Shown here: piece after piece, positions 48,301 to 60,190 of the stretch | Layout of the letters: each line of letters starts with the position of its first letter | Numbering within the stretch: position 1 is the first letter of the stretch | Assembly: GCA_951799425.1 (NCBI GenBank) | Contig: OX637397.1 | Location: 7,245,001 to 7,309,000, forward strand | Origin: Ilex aquifolium | Taxonomy: Eukaryota; Streptophyta; Magnoliopsida; Aquifoliales; Aquifoliaceae | Direction of reading: 5' to 3' | Length of the DNA stretch: 64,000 bases | Program-made: the position numbers and the translations under genes | Notes under the pieces: generated by a model | Databases searched by the model: none | The model's input: the letters and a program-made list of their open reading frames with translations, nothing else | Told to the model about the DNA's origin: nothing

Positions 48301-49349
48301 ATAATGTAGTATATTCACTTGCTCAAATCGAGTAAGAAATGAATGAGAAAATAGGCTTCAAAGTGACCCTCTTGAAATGTTGAAATAAAGGAAGTGCAAT
48401 GTGAGATTTGACACCAATCCCACATTGATTGAGAAAGAAATTCTACATGGGCATATATAGGTCCAGTTTGCTCTATGGGATTGGGCCCCAAGGGGTACAA
48501 TAGTTTTATGAGCGGAGCGAACGCCTACATGCCTTTGGTTCGACCACACACACGCGTGCGCCGCCCACCCACCAAGGCCCGGCCGGGCTCGGGTGTGGGT
48601 GTGTTTTAGACCAAGCCTTATCTTTTTAGATAAAATTCATTTAATGAATTGAGCTTAATTTTCTTAACCCGAATTTAATTTTTGGTACCCGTTGGATCGC
48701 ACTAGTTCTAATTTTTTACTCCTTCCAGTCCGAAATTCTGAGTTGTGACTGTTCATAGAGAACAGTTACAGATGGTGTCTTCTAGCTTGCATTTGTCTTC
48801 ATGGGTTGTGTCTTTTAGTATGGTCACTGTCCGGAAAGTCACCAAAGTGTCTTAAATACCCAGGCTCATTACCATTCTGTATAATTTCATTGTTCAGTCC
48901 ATTAAGGCATACATTTAGTGCAAACAGTCTGCATTTCGGCATTAAGGCAGTGTGTTGGAGAGTACACAACACAATTATTGGTTCGCTGGACGAGTAGATT
49001 AGAGTGCTACTACAGCTCGGGTAAATATCATTGTATCTTGGGAGGCAGACGCTCGATATTCTATAAGCACCTTGTGTGGGGGCGAAATCTGTCTTAAGGA
49101 CATAGTGTCAAACACTAGCCTTGATCTACCTAAAGTTCAATAACAGTTCCTGTTCTGCAACCGGGTTAGTATTTATATTAGTTTGGCAAAAAATTATGTG
49201 TTACTCTTTTGTGTAACTCTTTCGTTTCTCTATAACTCTTTACTGTTACTATTTTGTTTGAGTAACTTGTTTCTGTGTAACTCTTTACATGTTTCAAATC
49301 AGAAATTTCAATAAGTGATTTTACAATAATTGAAATAGCACAAACAACA
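48301..49349 (+). repeat. 5' LTR of the copia element, left end missing
   Basis: It aligns with 54374-55431 with scattered substitutions and small indels and ends CAAACAACA. The TATA-like 'cttaaatacc' near 48850 corresponds to 'ctataaatac' at about 54940 in the other LTR. Confidence 0.9.
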
Positions 49350-49351
49350 AT

Positions 49352-49363
49352 CTTAAGACAGAT
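49352..49363 (+). other. Possible unusual primer site of the copia element
   Basis: CTTAAGACAGAT starts two bases after the 5' LTR, where a primer binding site is expected. The usual copia initiator-tRNA site (TGGTATCAGAG) is absent. The 12-mer is the exact reverse complement of ATCTGTCTTAAG inside both LTRs (49087-49098 and 55169-55180). Confidence 0.35.
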
Positions 49364-49691
49364 CTTCGATTTGTATCATTGCTTGTTGACTTGCTGATAC
49401 ATGTTTTATATTGTAAACTGTTCTAAAATATTGCAAATTGTTAAAACCTTATTTGTTTACAATCTGTAATATTTTGTAGAGACTTGAACATTTTGGGAAA
49501 AAAAATTTGCATGTTCTGTTTATGTATTTAATTTAAACAGTTACACCAAACAGTAACACCATACAGAAACGTTAAAACAGTAACTTCAAAACAGTGACAC
49601 AAAACAATGACACTGAACAATAACATAGATTGTCTCTGTTTCAATAACATACTGTTTTTCCTATTTTTGAATAGTTTGTAATCTTTGTTGA

Positions 49692-52600
49692 TCAGAAATT
49701 GATGCAAATGATAATAATGTTTCAGCTACTACAAATCATATTGTGTCTGTGGTGCTTATTTCTGTTCCTACTCATGTGTCTCTTGGGGAGAAACCCGAAA
49801 AGTTCAATGGGAATGATTTTAAGAGATGGCAACAAAAAATGTTGTTTTATCTCACTACGTTGAATCTTGCAAAATTTCTTTGTGAGGATGCTCTTGTTTG
49901 TAGTGAAAATGAGACCAATCGCCAAATTGTTGCTGCAGTAGATGCATGGAAGCATTCCGATTTTCTATGCAAAAACTATATCCTCAATGGATTGGATAAC
50001 ACATTATATAATGTGTATAGTCCAATCAAGATGGCTAGAGAGCTGTGGGAATCCTTGGATAGAAAATACAAGACGGAGGATGCCGGAATGAAGAAATTCG
50101 TTGTGGGCAGATTCCTTGATTACAAAATGGTGGATTCCAAGACTATCATAAGTCAAGTTCAAGATCTTCAAGTGATCCTACATGAGATTCATGCCGAAGG
50201 GATGGTGCTTAGTGAATCTTTTCAAGTGGTTGCAATTATTGAGAAATTACCACCAAATTGGAAGGACTTCAAAAATTATTTGAAGCACAAACGCAAAGAA
50301 ATGAAACTTGAAGATTTGATCGTGAGATTGAGGATTGAGGAGGACAATAGAGTCTCCGAAAAGAAAGTTGGCAATCATTCAACGGAGTCAAAGACACATG
50401 TGATTGAAGAGGGACATAAAATCAACAAGAAAATGAAGTATGTTGGCCAATAAGGGGCTAAGGGTGGTGATTCTAAAAGGTTCAAAGGTAACTGCTTTGT
50501 GTGCAATAAAGCGGGACATCGTGCAAAGGATTGTCGAAACCGAAAAGCACAAGTGAACCACAAGAGGAAGGCAGCCCAAGCCAATATAATCGAGGCAGAA
50601 AAACTTTCTGAAAATGTTTCTAACATGAGTTTTTCTGCTGTAGTATCTGAAGTCAACTTGGTGGAAAATACCAAGGAATGGTGGGTGGGCACCGGGGCCA
50701 CTAAACACATATGTTCGGATAAGAAGATGTTCTCGTCATATGAAGCAATTAATGATGGAGAACAACTCTTCATGGAAAATTCCTCTACTTCTAAAGTTGA
50801 AGACAAAGGAAAGGTTATATTGAAGATAACTTCTGGGAAAGAACTTACTCTCAATGATGTGTTACATGTTCCAGAAATTCGAAAGAATCTTATGTCTGGA
50901 TCATTGTTGAGTAAGAAAGGTTTTAGGTTGGTTTTTGAGTCCGAAAAATTTGTACTCACCAAGAGTGGGATTTATGTAGGCAAGGGATATATGAGCGATG
51001 AACTCTTTAAGATGAATGTAATGACAATTGTTTCTGATTTTAATAATAAGAACACATCTTCTGCTTATATGCTTGAGTCTTCCACTGTATGGCATGGTAG
51101 ATTAGGATATGTTAATTTTGATACTATGCAAAAATTAATGAATTTAGAATTATTGTCTAAATTCAATATTGATGCAAATCATAAGTGTGAGGCATGTGTT
51201 GAATCAAAATTAACTAGAGCATCATTTCATAATATTGAAAGAAGTACTGCACATCTAGAGTTAATTCATAGTGATACATATTCAAACTAGAGGTGGAAAG
51301 AAATACTTTGTTACATTTATTGATGATTGCACAAGATATTGCTATGTATATTTACTAAGGAGTAAAGATGAAGCATTGAAAAAATTTGTGCATTATAAGA
51401 ATGAGGTTGAAAATCAACTTGGCAAAAAGATTAAGGCAATAAGAAGTGATCGAGATGGTGAATATGACGCACCTTTCGATTAGTTATGTCAAGAACATGG
51501 TATTATTCACCAAACTTCTGCGCCTTATACACCTCAGCAAAATGGAGTTGCTGAACGTAAAAATAGAACATTGAAAGAGATGATGAATGCCATGTTGATT
51601 AGTTCGGGATTACCTCAGAACTTGTGGGAGGAAGCATTGTTTTCAACAAATTATATTTTAAATAGACTACCCCACAAGAAATTAGACAAAACCTCTTATG
51701 AATTATGGAAAGGTTGGAGTTCTTCTTACAAATATTTAAAAGTGTGGGGGTGTTTGGCTAAGGTGATGGTTCCTATTCCCAAAAAGATTAAAATAGGAAC
51801 TAAGACTATTGATTGTATATTTATTGGTTATGCAATAAATAGTAGTGCATATCGTTTTCTAGTGCATAAATCTGATATTCCTGATATACATGTCAATACA
51901 ATTATTGAGTCAAGAAATGCATCATTCTTTGAAAATGTCTTTCTTAGTAAAAATACGTGTGATGGGAATTCTCTTAAAAGAACTAATGATACTGCGACTA
52001 GTAATATAGACCATGAGTCTATAAATAATAAAAGTGAAGAGGCACTCAGACGCAGTAAGAGGGCAGGGACTTCCAAGTCCTATGGTCCCGATTTTCTAAC
52101 ATATTTGTTAGAAAATGAGCCTCAAAGCTTCAATGAAGCGATGTCCACTCCTGAAGCACCTATGTGGAAAGAAGCTGTAAACAGTGGAATTGAATCCATC
52201 ATGCAAAATCACACCTGAGAGTTGGTAGATCTTCCTCCAGGGAATAAACCATTAGTGTGTAAATGGATTTTCAAGAGGAAAATGAAAACAGATGAATCAA
52301 TTGATAAGTACAAGGCCAGACTTGTAGCTAAATGTTACAAACAAGAGGAAGGTCTTGATTACTTTGACACATATTCTCCTGTCACGAGAATAACATCTAT
52401 TCGTATGCTCATAGCTATTGCAGCATTATATAATCTTGAGTTACACCAAATAGCTGTGAAAACAGCTTTCCTAAATGGTGACTTAAATGAGGAAATTTAT
52501 ATGGACCAACCCGAAGGGTTCGTTTCTCCGGGACAAAAGAAAAATGTGTGTAGACAATTTAAATCACTTTATGGTTTAAAGCAAGCACCTAAACAATGGC

Positions 52601-53658
52601 ATGAGAAATTTGACAAGGTAATGATGTCAAATGATTTCACAATTAATGAATGTGATAAATGTGTCTATGTCAAAGACACAAATAATGGATTTGTCATTGT
52701 TTGCCTATATGTGGATGATATGCTCATTTTAGGTAATAATAATAATATTGTTACAGCTACCAAGAAAATGTTGTCCAGTAAGTTTGATATGAAGGATTTG
52801 GGTGTTGCAAATGTTATACTAGGAATTAAAATTTCTAGAACATCTGGTGGACTTATATTATCTCAATCACATTATATTGAGAAAATACTTGAAAAGTTCG
52901 ACAAAGATGAAAGCAGTATTGCTAGAACACCAGTTGATATAAATCTTCATGTGTCTAAAAATACTGGTCAAAGCATATCACAATTGGAATACTCTCGTAT
53001 CATTGGCAATCTAATGTATATCATGAACTGCACTAGACCGGATATAGCTTACTCAGTTAGTAAATTGAGTAAATATACGAGTAATCCAGGAGTAGACCAT
53101 TGGAAGGCAATTATCAGGGTTCTTAGATACTTAAGATATACCCTGAATTATGAATTGCACTATACAAGATATCCAAGTGTACTTGAAGGATATAGTGATG
53201 CAAACTGGATATCTGATATAAATGATACAAAATTCACAAATGGTTATGTTTTTACACTTGGTGGTGCAGTTGTATCTTGGAAATCCTCTAAGCAAACGTG
53301 TATTTCCAGATTCACAATGGAATATGAATTTATTACTTTAGATAAAGCAGGAGAGGAAGCTGAGTGGTTTCTCCAATTTCTAGAGGATATTCCAATATGA
53401 CCTAAACATGTGCCAGCAATTTGTATACATTGCGATAGCCAATCTGTAATTGGTAGGGCACAGAGTGATATGTATAATGGTAAGTCTAGACATATACGTC
53501 GTAGACATAATACCATTAGGCAATTGCTCTCAAATGGGATTATTTCTATTGATTATATAAAATCAAAGGATAATCTAGCGGATCCGCTTACTAAAGGTTT
53601 GACGAGAGAGCAAGTAAATTGCACATCAAGGGGAATGGGACTAAAGCCTATGACATAA
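49692..53658 (+). pseudogene. Copia gag-pol, multiply disabled
   Basis: No in-frame ATG opens the gag. A UBN2-type gag runs to TAA 50451-50453; the same frame continues with an intact CX2CX4HX4C knuckle (CFVCNKAGHRAKDC). The protease motif reads WVGTGATKHIC, with glycine at the catalytic aspartate. The integrase finger reads WHGRLGY, with tyrosine for the second histidine. A frameshift lies near 51285, with stops TAG 51481, TGA 52216 and TGA 53398; the last two replace tryptophan codons. Integrase D (FIDDCTR), D (RSDRDGEY) and E (NGVAERKN) remain. Reverse transcriptase keeps YVDD but has alanine where the first aspartate is expected ([10 protein letters not shown]). RNase H keeps SDANW and the C-terminal HCDSQ, DPLTKGL. 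Confidence 0.92.
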
Positions 53659-54248
53659 GAGTCACCTTAATGGCAACCCAACCTAGTTGACTGAAGATCC
53701 CAAGATCTAGGTTCAAAAGGACTACTGAATTATGCGTGATTCAAAAGAAGCACTAAGGAGATAATCTCTCCTACCTATTCTTATGATAAACTAGTGTGCT
53801 TCTTGTAGAGTTTATTAGGGTAAGTTATGATTTTAATGACTCTTATACCTTGGAAACCCAAGTGGGATATTGCAGGATATTCCTAATAGGAGTCACCTAT
53901 ATGGGTGTGAAGGGGCCACTTCTGTGAGAATTTATAAAGGTTGAATTCTCTAAAGCACTCATGAAAACCAGGAGTTGTTCAGGGCCAAAATGAACACAAT
54001 CATAAGAATCAATTGTGTTAGGAAAGAGACTGTGTGAAGTCTATTCGATCTGATTTATCAAACAGCTGAATAGTTCAAGACATCACGTTCACTATTTAGC
54101 CGGTAAGTCCGATGGGCTTTCACCAGTGAAGGTTCAAGGCCAAAAGCTACCTATCTCGATGAATGATCTTTCCAAAGATGTACTCTCGATAGTGTGTTAG
54201 CATTATCATTTGCATACAAACAACCAATTTTCCATTCATGTGGGGGAT
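53659..54248 (+). other. Copia 3' untranslated region and polypurine tract
   Basis: There is no reading frame. The stretch ends with ATGTGGGGGATT (about 54237-54248), a polypurine tract directly before the 3' LTR. Confidence 0.75.
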
Positions 54249-55431
54249 TATTGGACCAAAACAGTTTTTAAGTGTAAAAACTGAATTTGGTCGACTTTGA
54301 GCCTAAAATAAAGTGAACCCGATTGTTATTCTGAATAAAATTTCGTGGGTTCATATTCTACTCCGTAAGGAGAATCATGGAGTATATTCACTTGCTCAAA
54401 TCGAGTAAGAAATGAATGAGAAAATAGGCTCCAAAGTGACCCTCTTGAAATGTGGAAATAAAGGAAGTGCAATGTGGGATTTGACACCAATCCCACATTG
54501 GTTGAGAAAGAAATTCTACATGGGCATACATAGGCCAAGTTTGCTCTATGGGATTGGGCCCCAAGGGGTACCACAGTTTTATGAGTGGAGCAAGCACTTA
54601 CATGCCTTCGGTTCGACTACACACGCGCGCACGCCGCCCGCCTGCCATGCCCGGACCTGGTCGGGCCGGGCTCGGGTGTGGGTGTGGGTGTGTTTTAGAC
54701 CAAGCCTTATCTTTTTAGATAAAATTCATTTAATGAATTAAGCGTGATTTTCTTAACCCGAATTTAATTTTCGGTACCCGTTGGATCGCACTGGTTCTGA
54801 TTTTTGACTCCTTCCAGTCCGAAATTCTGAGTTGTGACTGTTCATAGAGAACAGTTACAGATGGTGTCTTCTAGCTTGCATTTGTCTTCATGGATTGTGT
54901 CTTTTAATATGGTGACTGTCCTGAAAGTCACCAAAGTGTCTATAAATACCCAAGCTCATTACCATTATGTATAATTTCATTGTTCAGTCCATTAAGGCAT
55001 ACATTTAGTGCAAACAGTCTGCATTAAGGCAGTGTGTTGGAGAGTACACAACACAATTATTGGTTTACTGGACGAGTAGATTGGAGTGTTAATTCTACTC
55101 GTGTAATGATCATTGTATCCTGGGAGGCAGATGCTCGATATTCCATAAGCAACTTGTGTGGGGACGAAATCTGTCTTAAGGATATAGTGTCAAACACTAG
55201 CCTTGATCTACCTAAAGTTCAATAACAGTTCATGTTCTGCAACCGGGTTAGTATTTATATTAGTTTGGCAAAAAGTTACGTGTTACTCTTTTGTGTAACT
55301 CTTTCGTTTCTGTGTAACTCTTTACTGTTACTGTTTTGTTTGAGTAACTCGTTTCTGTGTAACTCTTTACATGTTTCAAATCAGAAATTTCAATAAGTGA
55401 TTTTACAATATTTGAAATAGCACAAACAACA
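54249..55431 (+). repeat. 3' LTR of the copia element
   Basis: An 1183-bp LTR that starts TATTGGACC (the canonical TG seems mutated to TA) and ends CAAACAACA. It has a TATA box (TATAAATAC) near 54942. Confidence 0.88.
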
Positions 55432-55503
55432 CAATTTTATAGTGTTGGGTTTTGCTAGTTGGTGTGTTAACAGGAACATCAATGGCCAATCTCATCATCC
55501 AAG

Positions 55504-55506
<3 letters not shown>

Positions 55507-55562
<56 letters not shown>
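55507..55562. repeat. (CT)28 microsatellite
   Basis: An uninterrupted CT run of about 28 repeats. Confidence 0.97.
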
Positions 55563-55564
<2 letters not shown>

Positions 55565-55633
55565 CTGAAATGGTTAGAAATGCTATTGCACAACCTTGTG
55601 GTTGCATTCATCTATCTCTCTATATATAGACAT

Positions 55634-55637
<4 letters not shown>

Positions 55638-55707
<70 letters not shown>

Positions 55708-55708
55708 C
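55638..55708. repeat. (CA)n(TA)n compound microsatellite
   Basis: About 25 CA repeats pass directly into about 10 TA repeats. Confidence 0.97.
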
Positions 55709-57553
55709 TATATCTATATAATAAAGTAGAACGATTTTGAATTTTAGAGACAAAGAGTGGTCTAGATCGTTTCGTGATAAAAAATAGAACGATTTTGAAT
55801 TACAACTCTTATCATTATTTCCCTGATTTTATTTCCTATGATAAGAGATATTTTCTATACTGAGACACTAACTGTCTCTCACACTCTCATATTTCATGAT
55901 TCTCTTTCCAAACTGAGACATATATCTCTCCAAAATTCTATCATAATGCAGTTGCTCTCCATCTTTACTGTTCATATCACACACACATCTTTACTGTACA
56001 AATATATAGTACAAATATCGAAGACATACTATATCTACATGTTATATCTAGGGAAAGTTTCATCTAAATACTATGTAGTTGAGTCTAAATTCAATGACAA
56101 CCCCTATAACAATAACTTTTGTCTCTATCACTAGATAAAATAATGATTTATCCCAATGAATTTTTTATTTTAAAACGTTGTATTATAACTTTGTTATAAT
56201 ATTAGTCATCATCTTATCACTCATTTGGTTGCATAATCAAGTTTTTATATTTTTTATATTTTTTTTATCATAATAATTTTTATAGTTAAAAATGATTTTT
56301 CTATAATAAAAATTACAATTGATAAAGTCAATGTCAAAATCTCATCCATTTTTAATTCATTTTTTATCATATGTCCTCCACAACGTCGCCCGACCGCTTC
56401 TCACACATCATATTTCATATATAAAATTTAAAATTATTTGATAAAATTTAATATTAATTGAATAAATTTGATCTTAATTTTGATAAATTTAAATATTAAT
56501 TTAGTTTTAATTTGATAAAATTAAATATTAATTTAGTATTAATTTGATTGAATTTAATGTTAATTGAATAAATTTGAATGTTATTTTAATAAAATTGAAT
56601 GTTCATTTGATGTTAAATTAAAGAAATGACATTAATTTGATAAGGTTAAATTTTAAATTAATGGAATTTAATATTCTATTTAATAAATTAAATAGTTTAA
56701 TTTAATAAAATTGAATGTCAATTTGATGTTGATTTGATTTAAAGAAATAATATTAATTTGACGAAATGAAATATTAAATTAATATAACTAAATGCTAATT
56801 TGATAAAATTAAATATCAATTTTGTGTTGATTTGATGAGATGAAATATTAATTTAGTTTAAATTAAATAAAGAAAATTAATTTGATAAAATTGATCAAAA
56901 TAAAGGCTAATATAATAGAACTAAAAAGGAGTGCATTGAAATTTCAGAATCAGGAGAGGGTGCTGTTAAAGTTAGGTCTATTTACATGGGGTGTTATTAA
57001 AGTTAGGTTTATTTATAAGGGGTGTGGATAAAATTTACCCTATAAAATACTCGGAGATATTTCTATAAATCAACCATCGCCATTAACGTTGTAACCCGAC
57101 AATCACTAATAGGGAGTGACAGTGAAATTTTAAAATCGGAAGGAGATGTCATTGAATTTAGACCTAACTACAGGGAATCTGGATGAAATTTTCCCTTATA
57201 TCTATACAAATCTATATAATAAAACACATAGAAAGTTGAATTTTATCCTCTATACATTCCCCCCCCCCCCAAGCCATCACATAACTAATTTCTACCACAT
57301 GCTCAACCATTTAATATTTGATTAATTTGTAATTTAACGTAATTTTTATTTCAGATATTATCCATACACGATAGTATAAATCTGTTAAAAAAATTTATCA
57401 AATTACATATTTTGAGAAAATTTTATCAATATCGTTAAGAAAATAATGGGTAAAAATAAACTTTGAATGATTTAATCAAATAAATGATGAAAAAAAATTA
57501 TTATTTAATATAGTGATATCGATAACCATAAAAGTAGTAGGAATACAAATTCC
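55709..57553. repeat. AT-rich region with degenerate short repeats
   Basis: No gene is seen. Between about 56420 and 56920, variants of TTTGATAAAATTAAATATTAATTT recur roughly every 25-35 bases, mostly in one orientation, like a decayed tandem repeat. A C10 run lies near 57261-57270. Two copies of 'tctatataataaa' (55717 and 57211) precede short AT-rich text. Confidence 0.5.
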
Positions 57554-57802
57554 TTAATTACAAATATAAACATTCGAGAGTTTAAAATTTATATTTAATT
57601 TTGAACCATCAGCAGTGCTTACTGACTGAGTAGTTTTCTCAAAATATTTGGTAGGAATTAATCCTGCTTTTATGCAGTTCATATCTGATCCACTATCAAT
57701 TAAGGCAATAGTTTCAATAGGAAAAAATTGATTTATCGAAAGAATCATTTTGATTCCATTATTCCTAACTCTTTTTGGAGTGCTAATCTTGCAGGAAAAC
57801 AA
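57554..57802 (-). pseudogene. Endogenous caulimovirid-like protease fragment
   Basis: A minus-strand frame contains the retropepsin-type motif ALIDSGSDMNC and the following ADGSKLN segment, matching the protease region of plant pararetroviral or related polyproteins. Only the protease part is present. It is placed tail-first against the plus-strand viral-like frame that starts at about 57790, so the locus is rearranged. An origin from a Ty3/gypsy element cannot be excluded on this fragment alone. Confidence 0.55.
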
Positions 57803-58861
57803 GAAGTTCCAGATATGAATCCTGACTCATTTTCTCTTGATCCTATTAACAACACTCCAGAACTTCTGGACTGTATTTGTGACCATGAAGGTGAAGATAT
57901 ATTCAACTTCGTCTCTACATGGAAAATTAATTATTGCAAAATGTCTCTATGGAGTCTTTATTGCCATGCTATGGAAGAGCAATTGGCAGATGATGTTTCT
58001 CTTTTTCTGTTAAGAATTGCTCGAGCTGCTAAGCAGTTTCCTAAATTCCGTCTTATTCTTGAAATTAACGGCTGGTATTATGATTACCACTATAAACAGT
58101 GGATGGAGAATCTGACTCCAGAAGAATTTTGTCTTCAGATTTTGGTAAAAATTGGAGGAATATTGGTAAGAACCCAATATTATGCTTATAAAAGAGAATA
58201 TTATTCTGATGATTATAAAACTACCTTTGATGCATATAAAAGTGCATATTATTTTGATCCATATAAGGATACTAATTATTTTAATGCATATTATCCACCC
58301 TTACGATATTCTTGTAAGTTACCTATTAAAGATGTTGATACTGAATCACATAAATGTGATAAAGACTTTTTACATCAAAAAGAAAATACATTTGGTGAAG
58401 AAAGTCCGTCACATATAGGTGACATTAATAATGAGTCATCATTTCATGATTATGGTTCAAGAGATAAATCTCTTTTAATTGATCCTACTACTTTAATTTT
58501 ATCTCCATATACGGAGAATACTTTTCTGATAGGTATAAATACCTTTTTAAATGATTACTAGATAAATCCTCAAGAGATGAGAAAAATATTTTCTAACAGG
58601 ATAAATCCTGAACAGCTGAGAAAAATATTCCATAATTGGAATAATTATTCCACTAACTATAAATATCATATTATTAAAAAATGTCTTAAAGACATGGGGA
58701 ACGAGGGAGAGGAACCTTCCACCTCAAACTCTATTGTTTCCACTACCAGTATAAATACTGGCATTAATTTGAATCCTATTAAAGTTCTTAAAGGACAAAC
58801 TAAAAAAGAAAATCCCCATTTAAATAATGAGCAGCTTAAAGCAGCAGTTATGGAGGAATAG
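57728..58861 (+). pseudogene. Endogenous caulimovirid-like polyprotein, upstream part
   Basis: Two frames in the same phase (57728-58561 and 58577-58861), separated by a stop, encode a tyrosine-, asparagine- and lysine-rich protein with no motif I recognise. The assignment rests on being upstream of the coat-protein-like frame and on similar composition. The first ~75 bases overlap the minus-strand protease fragment, so the true left boundary is probably near 57790. Confidence 0.45.
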
Positions 58862-59253
58862 CGTCTTCAGGTTATGTCCACCTTCGACATGACTGAGAAG
58901 ATGAATCATTCACCATTTGTCATAAAAGACAAAGGGAAAGCTAAAGTTGAGGAATAATTAATGATGAGTTTAATATACACCAACAAGATTTTGTTGTTAA
59001 TCGAAAAGAAATTAATGCTGAGTTTTATCTCCCTAAATATAAAGAATTTAGAGATTGGTATTTTAAACCTATGAGTCCAGAAGACCTCAAAAATTATAAA
59101 GAAATGTTTTATCTTTATATAGAAAGAGAAAAAAGGATAATTCCTTTTGTTAATTGGTTTTTAGCATATTATGCTCCACCAACTATGAATCATTTAAATG
59201 TGATTGAAAATTTTCAACATAAATGGGAAACTTTAGATGGTAAAACTATAAAT
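58862..59253 (+). pseudogene. Endogenous caulimovirid-like segment left of the solo LTR
   Basis: A frame change occurs between 58861 and 59071, after which an open stretch (59071 to 59253) runs into the solo LTR. The same phase resumes at 62222 when the insert and one target-duplication copy are discounted. The LTR therefore split one formerly continuous viral frame. Confidence 0.5.
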
Positions 59254-60140
59254 TGTAAAACCCGGGAAAATTTGAACTTTTTCTGAAAAGGGGCAAAATG
59301 GTAATTCTCCACCCTTATGCGTATTTTAAATAATCATGTTCTAGACCTCGGATGAGGAAACGGAGTGCGCCATTGGATTCGTATCGCGGAATCTAGTCAC
59401 CCTGTCAAATTTCGTCGAATTCCGAGATAGTCGGATTTTTGCACGTCGTTCGAGGCGACTGCGTGGCGAATGACATTTTAAAGGCCCCCAATAATAAATT
59501 TTATAAAATTTCCTCAAAATTAAGTTAAAGTTCAAATAAAATTAATTTGAACTAAATCCGAGGTATAATGAATCGTTTCGGGACGAAAAACGGACCCGAA
59601 AGTCGAAAATATGCGGTGCGATGTGGACCGCTCATTTGCGACTATAAATATGGGCTTAAATCAGATTTTTACACAAAATATCAGCTAAAAACCAGTATAC
59701 ACATTTTTGGAGAGAGAGGAGAGAAAAAGTGAGTTTTCAGGCTTTCCTTCGCCGATTCCGGGAGTTCCGTCCGTCGGAATTCGTCGATTCAAAAGGCAAA
59801 GTTCATCTACGCGACGAGGGCTATGCGTGGGTACCAAAAACAACAAGTTTCACCGAAGGTGAACGGGTGGGGGTGTACGAAAATCAAGATTCGAGTTGTA
59901 TTTCTTTGCTCGGATTCCGTCGAGCTAGAAGGGAGAAGTGATCACGTCGACGAGGGCTACGCGTGGGTACCAAAAATGAAGATTTTCACCGAAGGTGAAA
60001 AATCGGGATTTGGAAAAATCAAGCTTCGAGTTGGGTTTTCGGGTCTTGGGAGCTTCCTACGGGATTCTCACGCTACAAGAGGTAGTGGTTCTCCTACTTG
60101 GGTTGATTTCTTACCTAGAAATGCCTATGATAAATGGGCT

Positions 60141-60190
<50 letters not shown>

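Larger units (their letters stand above)
48301..55431 (+). mobile_element. Ty1/copia element, degenerate, 5' end deleted
   Basis: The element comprises the rest of a 5' LTR (48301-49349), a decayed gag-pol (49692-53658), a 3' leader and a 3' LTR (54249-55431). The order integrase before reverse transcriptase identifies copia. The first ~125 bp of the 5' LTR are absent: they would lie left of the Athila-like insertion, where a deletion ends at 35190. The finer lineage was not assigned. Confidence 0.92.

Noticed and set aside
55442-55729. A 95-codon frame
   Set aside because: Most of it is translated (CT)n, (CA)n and (TA)n microsatellite.
5490-57230. Recurrent TCTATATAATAAA motifs as possible Helitron 5' ends
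   Set aside because: Copies at about 5493 and 34260 belong to the segmental duplication, and no CTRR end with a hairpin was identified for any of them.
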